Assembly: GCA_016788295.1 (NCBI GenBank)
Contig: JAEUSY010000061.1
Location: 1 to 64,000 of the forward strand
DNA from: Flavobacteriales bacterium
GTDB taxonomy: Bacteria; Bacteroidota; Bacteroidia; Flavobacteriales_F; PHOS-HE28
Direction of reading: 5' to 3'
DNA: 64,000 nucleotides
The stretch's first letter is position 1, and the number at the start of each line of letters is the position of its first letter. The position numbers were made by a program, and so were the translations under genes. The notes beneath the pieces were generated by a model. It was not told the DNA's origin. It did no database searches and was given only the letters and a program-made list of their open reading frames with translations. Of the stretch, positions 50,986 to 59,365 are shown one piece after another.

Positions 50986-51383
50986 CGGTGGTAGTCGCTG
51001 TTGTCCTCGTCGATCTGGCGTTTCACTTTGTGCATCTTGTTGCCGATGATCGCCAGCTCCTTGTGCCCGTGCTCCATCAGCCATTGAAAGGCATCCTCAT
51101 CACCATCGCCCGCCAGCGCCACTTGGTTCAGCACATGCATGCCGTTGCGGTCCAGCCATTCCAGCGCGCGCTTGTCGCCCTCAATGCCGGTGATCACGGC
51201 CATCAGGTGCGGATGCCCATTGTCCATCAGCCATTTTCGGGCCTCCTCGCGGTTGCGCAAGGCAAAGGTGAAGATGCCCAGTTCCGGGTAGCCGTTGGTG
51301 GTGAGCCAATCGCGCAGCCCTGTATGGCCGGCGATCGCTTCGCCCCAGGCGAGCAGGACCTTGGCCGGGTATTCAGTGCGCAT
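50970..51383 (-). CDS. Small repeat protein (four WL-NG repeats)
   Basis: A 137-residue protein made of about four ~30-35-residue helical repeats with the pattern 'A..WL..NG(Y/H/M)..L': RDWLTTNGYPELGIFTFAL, RKWLMDNGHPHLMAVITGI, LEWLDRNGMHVLNQVALAG and FQWLMEHGHKELAIIGN. The last ~25 residues are basic. The repeats resemble short ankyrin-like or TPR-like solenoid modules that bind proteins. No signal peptide. Function unknown. Confidence 0.8.
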   Translation of the reverse strand: MRTEYPAKVLLAWGEAIAGHTGLRDWLTTNGYPELGIFTFALRNREEARKWLMDNGHPHLMAVITGIEGDKRALEWLDRNGMHVLNQVALAGDGDEDAFQWLMEHGHKELAIIGNKMHKVKRQIDEDNSDYHRYAGK

Positions 51384-51491
51384 GGCGTAATGAACGGTGC
51401 AGGGGCGAAGTTATTCCCCATGGTCCCTTCAACGGATGCGGGTGTGGGGCCTTGCAGGCGCAGCGTGGCCGCATACCATCTGGCGATCAAC

Positions 51492-51499
51492 TATCTTGC
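51492..51499 (+). promoter_or_regulatory. Bacteroidota -7-like box
   Basis: TATCTTGC, close to TAnnTTTG, 18 nt before ATG 51518. Confidence 0.4.
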
Positions 51500-51517
51500 C
51501 TGCACCAAAACCGAACG

Positions 51518-51979
51518 ATGATGAACATGAAGAGCTTCCTGCTCGCAGCAGGATTGGTCATAGCCTCCATTTCGGGCTTGGCCCAGGAGGTGAAGCAGCC
51601 CACGCCGGAACAGCTTGCCCGCACTCGTGCCGAAGCCTATGCCAAGGCGTTGGGCCTGAGCGCAGCCCAGACGGAAGTGCTTTTCAAGGAGCTGCTTGTG
51701 GGCGAAGAGGAGGTGATGGATATGCGCAGGCAAATGGCCGATCTGAACGCCAAGATAGATGCCACCATGGGCAAGCGCGAGGCCATGGCCGAGGCGACAT
51801 TGGGCAAGGAGGAGCGCGCCAAATTGGATGCGTTGCGCAAGGAAGGTTGGTCGCCATGCGCGGAGCAGTGCACCAGCAGCAAGGGCGAAAAGGCTGGCGC
51901 TTGCTGCGCCGGAGGTAAGCAGGCCACCGGTAAGGCCGCGGCCGCACCGGCACCCAAACCCAACGCCCTCTCGAAATAA
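51518..51979 (+). CDS. Small secreted helical protein with cysteine-rich tail
   Basis: A 153-residue protein with signal peptide (KSFLLAAGLVIASISGLAQ). The middle is all-helical with an LSAAQTEVLFKELL segment reminiscent of the LTxxQ motif of Spy/CpxP-type periplasmic proteins. The C-terminal ~45 residues contain CAEQCTSS and GACCAGGK, a cluster of four cysteines that may bind metal, followed by an alanine/proline/lysine tail. Role possibly metal or stress handling in the periplasm (inference). ATG 51518 follows a promoter box; a strong terminator follows the stop. Confidence 0.75.
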   Translation: MMNMKSFLLAAGLVIASISGLAQEVKQPTPEQLARTRAEAYAKALGLSAAQTEVLFKELLVGEEEVMDMRRQMADLNAKIDATMGKREAMAEATLGKEERAKLDALRKEGWSPCAEQCTSSKGEKAGACCAGGKQATGKAAAAPAPKPNALSK

Positions 51980-51995
51980 CAAGTGCCCATCAACG

Positions 51996-52023
51996 AAAAG
52001 GCCGCCAGGAATGGCGGCCTTTT
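51996..52023. terminator. Bidirectional terminator hairpin
   Basis: AAAAGGCCGCCA and TGGCGGCCTTTT pair perfectly (12 bp, 4-nt loop) between two convergent genes. Confidence 0.85.
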
Positions 52024-52042
52024 CATTTCCGAGCGGTGTGGT

Positions 52043-52882
52043 TCAGTCAACCACCACCACCAGGTATTTGGAGATGCTCCAGAACGCATTGGCATCGGTG
52101 ATCATCAGCTTGCCCGAAGCAAGGTCCAGTTTGTAGCTACCCTCGGGGTGGGTGGTCACCAGCTTGGCCTTCTTGGCGGCCAGTGGGATCTCCTGGGTGC
52201 GCATGATGTCGATCTGCGTGAAGTAGTCCTTCTTCATATCGGCGGTGTTCAATTTGTTCACGCCACCCAGACCGGCCACGCCGCCTTCCTTGGTCAGCAC
52301 GCCGTTCTCGCGCAGTTCCTTGCTGGTGCCCACGGCATAGAACGCGGTGTTCAGTTCGTTGCGCTGCATGTCCGAGAGCTGCGATTTGTCGCGGTACATC
52401 TCGATCAAGGTGGCCAACGAACTGTTGGTGCTGGCCAGTTGCTCCTTCAGGGTCGCGATCTCGGCATCCTTCTCTTTCATGCCCTGCTCCAGGTCGGCCA
52501 CGGTGCGCTCCAGTTCGGCAATGGCCTTGGTGTTGGTGCGTGCCTGTTTGCGCAGCTTTTCGATCAGTGAGCGGTTGGCCGTCAGCAGCGAATCGATGCT
52601 GGCAATGTCGCCCATGATGCGGTCCTCGGGCGAAACGCCGTTCTCGATCCCGGTGCCCGGGCTTACCAACTGGCCCTGCTTGCTGCGGATGGTGCGCAGG
52701 TTCTCGCTGATCTGGTTCAGTGTTCCGAACAGGTCGTTGATGGTGCTGTCCTGCGTGGACACCTTGGCGCTGAGGCGCTGGCCGTCCTCTTCCAGTTGCG
52801 CAACACGCGGATCGGTGGTGGGTTCGGAGGTGCAGGCGGCCAGGCCGGCCACGAGCAACAGGGCGATGATGGAGGTTCTCAT
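52043..52882 (-). CDS. Coiled-coil lipoprotein
   Basis: A 279-residue protein from ATG 52882. A lipoprotein signal with lipobox LAAC (C17) is followed by a long coiled coil (~25-165, for example VAQLEEDGQRLSAKVSTQD and LERTVADLEQGMKEKDAEIA). A C-terminal globular part (~165-279) ends with FWSISKYLVVVVD. Many Bacteroidota encode such proteins with unknown function, probably facing the periplasm. The longer frame up to 53749 runs antisense to the next gene and was rejected. Confidence 0.85.
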   Translation of the reverse strand: MRTSIIALLLVAGLAACTSEPTTDPRVAQLEEDGQRLSAKVSTQDSTINDLFGTLNQISENLRTIRSKQGQLVSPGTGIENGVSPEDRIMGDIASIDSLLTANRSLIEKLRKQARTNTKAIAELERTVADLEQGMKEKDAEIATLKEQLASTNSSLATLIEMYRDKSQLSDMQRNELNTAFYAVGTSKELRENGVLTKEGGVAGLGGVNKLNTADMKKDYFTQIDIMRTQEIPLAAKKAKLVTTHPEGSYKLDLASGKLMITDANAFWSISKYLVVVVD

Positions 52883-53068
52883 GGATATCGGTTCGTTCAA
52901 CGCATGCGGGGCCGCTCCTCGTATGCAGGGGCGGTCGCAGCGGCGCAAAGTAAAGGGGTAGTGCCGGTCCGTTGTCTGAAGGAGGTGCAACGTTCGGTGC
53001 TTCCTTTGCGTAGGAACGCGCCCGCTCCGGTCCAACTGCCGGGTAACGCTGTCGTTGCTATTGCTGTC

Positions 53069-53830
53069 ATGAATTCCCTGATCCGCACGCTTTTGGTCGC
53101 CGCCCTGTTGGGTGGTGCTTTGAATGTCGGTGCGCAGGTGGATACCAGTCTTACCAAGGAGTTCGCGGGCATGAGCGCCAAGGAGCGCACGCGTGTGGCC
53201 AAGCAGGAGACCGAGGATGCGGCGCGCGACCCTGCCTTCCAAGCCGTGATGCAGGAGGCCGAAACGCTGTTCGCAGGCCAGCATTATGATGAGGCCTTGG
53301 AGCGGTTCAAGGAGGCGCGGCGCATGCGTCCGTTGAACGTGTATCCCAAGGTAAAGATCAAGGACCTGGAGGCGCTGATCGCCAAGCGTGATGCCGAGCG
53401 CCCTTCGGAACCACCGGTGGAACCGACCGTTCCCGCCCCAACGCCGGTCGTTGTTGCGCCAATACCCGCCCCGCAGCCCACGAAGCCTGAGCCGGTGAAG
53501 GAGGAGCCACCGAAGGTCGATCCTTCGCCCGCACCTGTGGTTCCGCCCGCCCCAGCGCCAGTGGTCCGTACCGCACCAGCGGAACGCCCGGCACCAGCGG
53601 TCGCCACGTCGCCGACCGTGCGCGACAGTGCAAAGACCGCACTGCCCGATGGCACCCACGAACGCATTTACAAGGAAGGACGGGCCGTGGTACAGGAGCG
53701 GCGCGTGGTGGCCAATGGGCAGGAGACCGTGTACCGCAAGGTGACACACCCCTGGGGCGATGTGGTCTACTTCCAGGATGGCCTTGCCGTGCCAGCGCGG
53801 GTGTGGGCCGAGGTGTTCGGCAACCAGTAG
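53069..53830 (+). CDS. Secreted Pro-rich protein with conserved KVTHPWGDVVYF C-terminus
   Basis: A 253-residue protein with signal peptide (RTLLVAALLGGALNVGAQ). A helical region follows with one TPR-like unit (EAETLFAGQHYDEALERFKE), then a long proline-rich spacer (~120-190, PAPTPVVVAPIPAPQPTKPE style) that could cross the peptidoglycan layer. The C-terminal ~55-residue block is AVVQERRVVANGQETVYRK, VTHPWGDVVYFQDG and so on. I recall this block as a recurrent, unnamed Bacteroidota domain at the ends of envelope TPR proteins. The start is the only ATG giving the signal peptide. Convergent with the SiaC-like gene 4 bp away. Confidence 0.82.
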   Translation: MNSLIRTLLVAALLGGALNVGAQVDTSLTKEFAGMSAKERTRVAKQETEDAARDPAFQAVMQEAETLFAGQHYDEALERFKEARRMRPLNVYPKVKIKDLEALIAKRDAERPSEPPVEPTVPAPTPVVVAPIPAPQPTKPEPVKEEPPKVDPSPAPVVPPAPAPVVRTAPAERPAPAVATSPTVRDSAKTALPDGTHERIYKEGRAVVQERRVVANGQETVYRKVTHPWGDVVYFQDGLAVPARVWAEVFGNQ

Positions 53831-53834
53831 AAGG

Positions 53835-54224
53835 TCAGTCGCGCTTGCTCGCCAACCTTACCGGGAATCGCAGCAGCGACCGGTAATCCTCGCCCGCCTC
53901 TTTCATGTCCAGGTCGTCGGCCATGTGGTGCCACACCAGTTCCACTTTCGTGGCTCCATCGGTGTGTGCATCCTCCAACCGCTTGAACACATCGAGCAGG
54001 TACTTCGATGTGCTGGAGTTGAAATAGGTGAGGTCCACGTGGACTTCGGTGCGCTTGGCAGGGTGTTCGGCATAGCGGTCCACCGCATCATAGAGGGGGC
54101 TGAAGAAGCGGTCGGCGTTCTCGGGAATGGAGCAGCCCGTGATCCGCATCGCACCGTTCACGGGGTCGAGCAGCACCGCAGGGGTCTTGTCCGTGGCGGC
54201 CAGTTCCAAGCGTTGGTCGTTCAT
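53835..54224 (-). CDS. DUF1987 / SiaC-family phosphoprotein
   Basis: A 129-residue protein from ATG 54224 (MNDQRLELAATDKTPAVLLD). It matches DUF1987: TPAVLLDPVNGAMRITGCSI, PENADRFFSPLYDAVDRY, and VHVDLTYFNSSTSKYLLDVF, whose S/T-rich stretch holds the phosphorylation site. In Pseudomonas SiaC is phosphorylated by SiaB, dephosphorylated by the PP2C-type SiaA, and activates the diguanylate cyclase SiaD. None of these partners is next to it here; the only other partner-switch protein seen is the STAS gene at 60644. The upstream frame to 54335 adds non-conserved sequence. Confidence 0.88.
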   Translation of the reverse strand: MNDQRLELAATDKTPAVLLDPVNGAMRITGCSIPENADRFFSPLYDAVDRYAEHPAKRTEVHVDLTYFNSSTSKYLLDVFKRLEDAHTDGATKVELVWHHMADDLDMKEAGEDYRSLLRFPVRLASKRD

Positions 54225-54327
54225 GCCGTTCGCGAAGGTAGCCACCATGGAAATGGCAACGGTCATTTGGGCCGTGGTGCGCGCCTGCTTATTTTCAGCC
54301 GGTCCATGTGCTAAAGGACCACTTTCC

Positions 54328-55128
54328 ATGAGCATTCAGACCATTGTTGTTCCCTACGATTTCTCGGATTGTGCCGCTGATGCCCTTCGCGTGGCTGCCA
54401 AGATCGCGCGCCTTACGGGTGCGGTGATCGATGTGGTGCACCTCTACGAGCAGATGACCGATTTCCACACGGAGAACCAGCGCCTGCGCGAAGAGATCGA
54501 AGCGAAGCTGGACGAAGTGCCCACATTGCCCTTCGTGGAGGGGGTCGAGCTGCGCAAGTTCATGCTTCGGCAGATGACCCTGCCCGATATGTTCAAGAAT
54601 GAACGCATCGCAGCGGCCGATCTTATTGTCATGGGCTCGCACGGGGCCACAGGCATGAAGGGCTTCGTGGGCAGCAATACGCAACGAATCGTCCGCCTGG
54701 CCCCCATGCCGGTGCTGGTGATCAAGCACCGCATCGAGGACTTCCAGGTGAACGACATCGTGTTCGCCTCCAATTTCTCCGACCAGGACATCGCCAAGTT
54801 CGATGCGTTCCGTCCGCTGATCGAGCTCTTTGACCCCAAGGTGCATTTGCTGAAGGTGAACACGCCCAAGACCTTCGAGCGCAGTGCCGACAGCAGCGCC
54901 GCCATCGACCGGTTCCTGCAACGCCACGAACTGCGCCGCTACACGGCCACCATCTACAATGACCTCAGCATCGAGGAGGGCATCCTCAACTTCGCCCGCG
55001 ACATCGATGCGGACCTGATCGCCATGGCCACGCACGGCCGCACGGGCTTCTTCCATGTGGTGAACGGCAGCCTTACGGAGGACATCGTGAACCACACCAC
55101 CTTCCCTGTGCTGAGCGTGAAGCTTTGA
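54328..55128 (+). CDS. Universal stress protein with two USP domains
   Basis: A 266-residue protein of two tandem UspA-like alpha/beta domains. The first (1-~140) begins IQTIVVPYDFSDCAADALRV and has VMGSHGATGMKGFVGSNTQR with the GxxG-S/T nucleotide-binding loop. The second (~150-266) begins DIVFASNFSDQDIAKF and ends MATHGRTGFFHVVNGSLTED ... TTFPVLSVKL. It probably binds ATP in the cytoplasm and supports stress survival. ATG 54328; a GGTCC...GGACC inverted repeat lies just before it (54301-54320). Confidence 0.93.
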   Translation: MSIQTIVVPYDFSDCAADALRVAAKIARLTGAVIDVVHLYEQMTDFHTENQRLREEIEAKLDEVPTLPFVEGVELRKFMLRQMTLPDMFKNERIAAADLIVMGSHGATGMKGFVGSNTQRIVRLAPMPVLVIKHRIEDFQVNDIVFASNFSDQDIAKFDAFRPLIELFDPKVHLLKVNTPKTFERSADSSAAIDRFLQRHELRRYTATIYNDLSIEEGILNFARDIDADLIAMATHGRTGFFHVVNGSLTEDIVNHTTFPVLSVKL

Positions 55129-55145
55129 ACCACGTTCCGCCGCAC

Positions 55146-55153
55146 TATCTTCG
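55146..55153 (+). promoter_or_regulatory. Bacteroidota -7 box
   Basis: TATCTTCG, one mismatch to TAnnTTTG, 20 nt before the DUF1883 gene. Confidence 0.45.
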
Positions 55154-55173
55154 CACAAACCAGCAACGTCACC

Positions 55174-55569
55174 ATGAAGTTCCTGCATCAGTCGATCGAG
55201 GCCAAGAAGAAAGAGATCCTGGAAGTGGAGATCGATACCGCGACCAAAGTGAAGTTCATGACCGGCAAGGAGCTGAAGGCCTACCGCGGCGGTAAGACCT
55301 ACTCCTACTACGGTGGCTTTTTCGAGGAATCGCCTGTGCGTTTCGTGGTGCCTTACGATGCCATTTGGACCGTGGTGGTGGAGAAGGGTACCATGAAGAA
55401 CCCCATTGAGGTGCAGGCCTCGGTGCGCCGCCTTTCGCCCAACAATTCGGTGCACAGCACCATCGCTTCCGATGCGCCGCCCCATGTGCGTGCCGCCGAA
55501 GGTGTGCTCGAAGCGGAGACGGCCCGCATTGCCGCCGAGATGAGCCTCGCAGGAAAAAGCGAGGGCTGA
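55174..55569 (+). CDS. DUF1883 family protein
   Basis: A 131-residue protein matching DUF1883: KEILEVEIDTATKVKFMTG, YRGGKTYSYYGGFFEESPVR, FVVPYDAIWTVVVEKG and VQASVRRL. The remaining ~35 residues are a helical tail. DUF1883 is a small beta-rich domain, found alone or fused to TIR-like domains elsewhere. Function unknown, cytoplasmic. It is followed after 34 bp by a membrane protein that may be co-transcribed. Confidence 0.85.
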   Translation: MKFLHQSIEAKKKEILEVEIDTATKVKFMTGKELKAYRGGKTYSYYGGFFEESPVRFVVPYDAIWTVVVEKGTMKNPIEVQASVRRLSPNNSVHSTIASDAPPHVRAAEGVLEAETARIAAEMSLAGKSEG

Positions 55570-55603
55570 CGAACCGATCCGCCGGATCCAGCGTTCCTGA
55601 AGC

Positions 55604-56317
55604 ATGGACACATCGACCGAACGGGACCGACTGGAGCGGGTGCTCCGCGGTCAGCAGGCACTGGTGGACCAAGTGCACCAGTGGCTGCAGGAGGAACAGA
55701 AGCAGGATGATGTCCTGCGCGCCGTTATTCTCAGCTCGCGTCGCGATGCCGTGGCGCGTATCCGCGGCCTCGATCCGGACCGCATCTATTCCCTGGCCAC
55801 CATTCGTGGCTTGTGCATCAAGCACCGCCTGCGTTTCCTTGATGCCGGACTGTTCAAAGGGCCATTGCCCCCGCAGGCCGTGCACGCCGTGAAGCAGTTG
55901 GAACAGAAAGCGGAAGCACCGTTATCGAGCTTCAAGATCATGGCGCCCGCCGAACGGTTCCGGCTGTGCGACAGTGAGGCCGACCCGCTGCTCTTCGTGC
56001 CCATCGGCCATGATCGCTATTACTTGGTGCATAAGTGGGGCCGCGACCTCAGCGCTTTGCGTTCAGTGGCCTATTGGTCATTCCGCACGCCAGCGAACCT
56101 GGTGGCCACTGTGCTCGCCCTGGCTTTCCTGATGGCCATGCTGGTGCCCAACGCATTGCTCGTCCCAGGAGCGGAGGCGCCGTTCTGGAACGGAAAGCGA
56201 CTGCTGTTCATGGGCTGGAGCACCATCGTGCTCGCGGCCTTTACGTCGTTCGGCTGGCTGGCGTTCTTCGGCCAGTTCAGCGACAGGGCCTGGAACAGCC
56301 GCTATTTCAACGCCTGA
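55604..56317 (+). CDS. Hypothetical membrane protein
   Basis: A 237-residue protein. The N-terminal ~160 residues are soluble (ERVLRGQQALVDQVHQWLQE, SFKIMAPAERFRLCDSEADP). Two TM helices lie at ~168-188 (NLVATVLALAFLMAMLVPNA) and ~208-228 (GWSTIVLAAFTSFGWLAFF). No family recognised. The position 34 bp after the DUF1883 gene suggests a shared transcript. The 3' end overlaps the next, convergent gene by 16 bp. Confidence 0.75.
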   Translation: MDTSTERDRLERVLRGQQALVDQVHQWLQEEQKQDDVLRAVILSSRRDAVARIRGLDPDRIYSLATIRGLCIKHRLRFLDAGLFKGPLPPQAVHAVKQLEQKAEAPLSSFKIMAPAERFRLCDSEADPLLFVPIGHDRYYLVHKWGRDLSALRSVAYWSFRTPANLVATVLALAFLMAMLVPNALLVPGAEAPFWNGKRLLFMGWSTIVLAAFTSFGWLAFFGQFSDRAWNSRYFNA

Positions 56318-56535
56318 GAGCGCACCGGCACGGGGCGCAGGTCGCGCATTTCGGTATCCCCCTGCTGTTGCACTTTGCACACGCAACTGCTGCGGAACCA
56401 CGCCTTCAATTGCTCGCGTTCGGTAGGCAATAGACGTTTGAAGGCCTTGCGCAATTCCTTGCGGAACACACGACGGTCGGCCAGGCTGATGGTGGCCAAT
56501 ACCTGCTGATAGTAGGCGAGCATGTCGGTCTTCAT
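56302..56535 (-). CDS. Small basic hypothetical protein
   Basis: A 77-residue protein (MKTDMLAYYQQVLATISLAD), helical and basic: RRVFRKELRKAFKRLLPTER, then a CVC pair. No family recognised. The ATG is followed by coding-like codon use. A strong terminator lies upstream, between it and hsp20, so it has its own transcript. Its last 16 bp overlap the convergent gene. Confidence 0.6.
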   Translation of the reverse strand: MKTDMLAYYQQVLATISLADRRVFRKELRKAFKRLLPTEREQLKAWFRSSCVCKVQQQGDTEMRDLRPVPVRSQALK

Positions 56536-56610
56536 GGCGCGAGTGCGTGCTGGTGGTGCGGTGGATACGCTGATCGGGCTTTGTGGGTTCCGCAGGCGAT
56601 GTGGGCACGG

Positions 56611-56649
56611 AACGAAGAAGGGGGCACTGTCCGTGCCCCCTTCTTCGTT
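56611..56649. terminator. Strong terminator hairpin
   Basis: AACGAAGAAGGGGGCAC pairs perfectly with GTGCCCCCTTCTTCGTT (17 bp, 5-nt loop). It lies just downstream of the minus-strand hsp20 gene. Confidence 0.9.
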
Positions 56650-56662
56650 GGGTCCGTTCGGA

Positions 56663-57106
56663 TCAGGCGATGGTGATCTCGCGCTGCTTGGGTTTCACGG
56701 CCTCGGCCTTGGGGATGTGCACGTTGAGCACTCCGTTCAGATACTCGGCGCGGATGCCCTCGGCGTTCACCGTTTCGGGTAGGCGGAAGCTGCGGCTGAA
56801 GGCACTGTGCGTGAACTCGCGGCGGGTGTAGCGCTCGTTCTCCTTCAGTTCCTCGGTCTTCTTGTCGGCACTGATGGTGAGCACCTCGTTCTCCATGCTC
56901 AGCTTCAGGTCCTCCTTGGCGAAACCGGGGGCCAGCAGGCGCAGCTCAAAGGCCTTGTCGTTCTCCACGATGTTCACTCCGGGGTTGCTGCGGCGCAGGT
57001 CGTCGCTGCCGAAGAACTGGCCGATGTCGCGGCCCAGGAATTCGTTCACGAGTTCGTTGAAGGGGGCTGCGAACGTGGCTTGGGGACGGTACTTCGTGAT
57101 GGTCAT
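56663..57106 (-). CDS. Hsp20/alpha-crystallin small heat-shock protein
   Basis: A 147-residue holdase chaperone. The alpha-crystallin domain covers ~35-135: VNIVENDKAFELRLLAPGFA, LKLSMENEVLTISADKK, RYTRREFTHSAFSRSFRLPE, and the ending YLNGVLNVHIPKAEA with the conserved GVL motif. The short N-terminus (FAAPFNELVNEFLGRDIGQF) and basic tail are normal. It binds unfolding proteins in the cytoplasm as oligomers. The gene has its own promoter and terminator. Confidence 0.96.
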   Translation of the reverse strand: MTITKYRPQATFAAPFNELVNEFLGRDIGQFFGSDDLRRSNPGVNIVENDKAFELRLLAPGFAKEDLKLSMENEVLTISADKKTEELKENERYTRREFTHSAFSRSFRLPETVNAEGIRAEYLNGVLNVHIPKAEAVKPKQREITIA

Positions 57107-57218
57107 GGCGTTGTTGTTTGATCAGTTGTGTTGTACACAGCCCCGATCAATCAGAATGCCGACGCAGAAATGCGGTCAAAGTGGCCGGTAGGGCCGGTGT
57201 CGGGCGGCCAAAATGGCG

Positions 57219-57950
57219 CTATTGGGGTAGAAAAAGGAAGAAGACCGTGCCTTTTTGTGGGTCGGGGGCACTACCCATCGCATTGAACCTGGCCCGTTGG
57301 GTGCTCCGCAGGGCATGTTCGATCATGCAGTCGTCGGCACCGGCACTGCGGGCTGGGTCGAGCTCGGCCTTGGTCACGCGCCCGCTGCGGTCAACGCTGA
57401 TGCGTATGGCCACTCGGCCCTGGGTGCGGCAGAGGTAGCCGGGCACATCGTTCTCACGCACGCGGCCTAGCAGGTCGTGCCAAACGGTGGTGGCGCCTTC
57501 CACCTTCACGGGTTCGGCGGCCTTATCCATGTACAATTCCTTGTTCCACTTACTGGGGTCCAACTGGGGCATCTCCACTTCCTCGCCGCGGTCGCGACGT
57601 TCCTGCGCCAGCCGGTCGAACTCCTGTTGCTCGAAGTTGCGCAGGTCGTTCTCCACGCGTTCGGCGAGCTTGGCGTGTGAGAAGGTGGGCTTGGCCTCGG
57701 CCGTGATGTTGCTCGTGAGGTTGGTGACCCGCTGCGGTATGCCGAGGGCTTCCTGTTGCATTTGTTCTTCCAGGATCTGCGCCTCCTCCTCCGTGATCAT
57801 CTCAATGCGCATGTCGCTGATCTCGTCCTCGCGCGGGGTGGTGCGGATGCTCCAAAGTGTGAAGAGGAAGAGCGCAATGGTGTGCAGGGCAAGCGTGCCG
57901 ATCACGCCGACCTTGTGCCGTTCGAACCAATCGAGGAAGCCGCTCACCAT
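57219..57950 (-). CDS. TonB-like energy-transducer protein
   Basis: A 243-residue protein from ATG 57950. A short cytoplasmic N-terminus (MVSGFLDWFERHK) is followed by one TM helix (VGVIGTLALHTIALFLFTLW, ~14-33). A charged periplasmic segment (~40-160, TEEEAQILEEQMQQEALGIP) follows, then a C-terminal TonB-like domain (RVAIRISVDRSGRVTKAELD). This is the layout of TonB/TolA-type proteins that link inner-membrane energy to outer-membrane transport. The start lies 7 bp inside the end of the methyltransferase gene, so the two are coupled. Confidence 0.82.
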   Translation of the reverse strand: MVSGFLDWFERHKVGVIGTLALHTIALFLFTLWSIRTTPREDEISDMRIEMITEEEAQILEEQMQQEALGIPQRVTNLTSNITAEAKPTFSHAKLAERVENDLRNFEQQEFDRLAQERRDRGEEVEMPQLDPSKWNKELYMDKAAEPVKVEGATTVWHDLLGRVRENDVPGYLCRTQGRVAIRISVDRSGRVTKAELDPARSAGADDCMIEHALRSTQRARFNAMGSAPDPQKGTVFFLFLPQ

Positions 57951-59359
57951 GTGCCTGTGCGTGGGGCGATGCCCGACCAAGATACGCGGCCCGATCGGGG
58001 TTGTTGTGTGCGAATGCGCCAAGCATCGGGCCAGGCGTTGTTCCAGCGGTTGCCTGCGCCATGCACCCAGCCAAGCGGAAGGCCGGCATAGATCACCAGC
58101 GCTTCGCCCGATGCATCTTTAGCTGGCAGCGTCTCTCCGCGCAGGTAGGCAATGGCCTGTTGCTCGTTCACTTCCACAGTGGTGAATGCGGCTCGGTCCA
58201 GCAGCTGGTTAGTGGCCAGTGCCGGGTGCGGCCGTTGCCGATCGCCTTTCACATAGCTGACCGGTGTGCCGGGCGAAAGCACATGCACGTTTCCCATCAG
58301 TTGGTGTACCGGGCCGGCCCACCGCGCATCGATCGCGTAGGTGATCTCTTGATGAACGATGGCGTGCTGTGCCATTTCCGGGCGCACACCGTGTAAGGGA
58401 GTGGTGGTGCCATTGCTCTTCAACTCGCGCGCCGCCCACGTGCCCGGCTTGCGCAAGGCGGCCACGAAGAAGCCCTCACCTTTCACGCGGTGCGGGTAGC
58501 AACGGTGGCCGATGATGCCGTTCGCCTCTACGCGCACAGCGCCCCACGCGGGATCGAACGCAGGGTCGATGGCCGTGGCCCCCAAGGCCACCAGCGCCGC
58601 CAGTTGCTCCTCGTTCTCGGCGGGCTCCCACGTGCAGGTGCTGTACACCAAAGTTCCTCCGGGGGCGAGCGCGTTCCAGGCGTGTTCCAGTATGCCGCGC
58701 TGGGTGGTCGCACATTGCCGCACCAGTTCCGTGGACCATTGCTCGCGCGCGAAGGGGTCCTTGCGGAACATGCCTTCGCCGGAGCATGGCGCGTCCAGCA
58801 CGATCAGGTCGAAGAGGCTTTCCACGCGCTCGAGGTCCGACGGGTCGCTGTTGCACACCACGGTATTGGGCTGGCCCCACTTCCACAGGTTCTCCTGCAG
58901 CACCCCGGCCCTGCGGCGATCGATCTCGTTGGCCACCAATAGCGAGCCGGGAGTGAGCAGGCTCCGGAGGTGCGTGCTCTTGCCACCTGGTGCAGCGCAG
59001 AGGTCAAGGGCGATGAGGTCGTGCTCTAGCATGCCGCTGGCCTTCAGCACGGGTTCCAACAGCATGGAGGAGGCTTCCTGCACGTAGTAGGCACCGGCGT
59101 GCAACAGCGGGTCGAAGGTGAAGGCGGGGCGTTCCGGCAGGTAATGTCCGGTGGCGCACCAAGGCACGCTTTCGGCCTCGGGCCTGAACGGCTTGAACGG
59201 GTTCACACGGATGCTTACGGGCGAGGGTTCCGCCAGCGATCGTTCCAATGCATTCACTTCTTCACCCAGCAACGGTGCCAACGTGGTGCGCAGCGCTTCA
59301 GGAAGCCCGGTGGTGGGGGCGGAGTTCCGCGCCGGTCGCCAGGCCTTGGATCTGCTCAT
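57944..59359 (-). CDS. rsmF: RsmF-like 16S rRNA cytosine-C5 methyltransferase
   Basis: A 471-residue methyltransferase of the NOL1/NOP2/Sun family. AdoMet motif LDLCAAPGGKSTHL is at ~118-131. Catalytic cysteines lie in DAPCSGEGMFRKD and YSTCTWEPAENEEQL. The C-terminal ~150 residues form the RsmF-type RNA-binding part (KGDRQRPHPALATNQLL, LPLGWVHGAGNRWNNAWP). It methylates cytosine in 16S rRNA; the exact position is inferred from the family. It is encoded 6 bp after purA and overlaps the TonB-like gene. Confidence 0.93.
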   Translation of the reverse strand: MSRSKAWRPARNSAPTTGLPEALRTTLAPLLGEEVNALERSLAEPSPVSIRVNPFKPFRPEAESVPWCATGHYLPERPAFTFDPLLHAGAYYVQEASSMLLEPVLKASGMLEHDLIALDLCAAPGGKSTHLRSLLTPGSLLVANEIDRRRAGVLQENLWKWGQPNTVVCNSDPSDLERVESLFDLIVLDAPCSGEGMFRKDPFAREQWSTELVRQCATTQRGILEHAWNALAPGGTLVYSTCTWEPAENEEQLAALVALGATAIDPAFDPAWGAVRVEANGIIGHRCYPHRVKGEGFFVAALRKPGTWAARELKSNGTTTPLHGVRPEMAQHAIVHQEITYAIDARWAGPVHQLMGNVHVLSPGTPVSYVKGDRQRPHPALATNQLLDRAAFTTVEVNEQQAIAYLRGETLPAKDASGEALVIYAGLPLGWVHGAGNRWNNAWPDAWRIRTQQPRSGRVSWSGIAPRTGTW

Positions 59360-59365
59360 CGCACG

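Noticed and set aside
52883-53749. N-terminal extension of the coiled-coil lipoprotein
   Set aside because: It would run antisense through the Pro-rich secreted protein; the lipoprotein signal at 52882 gives a clear start.
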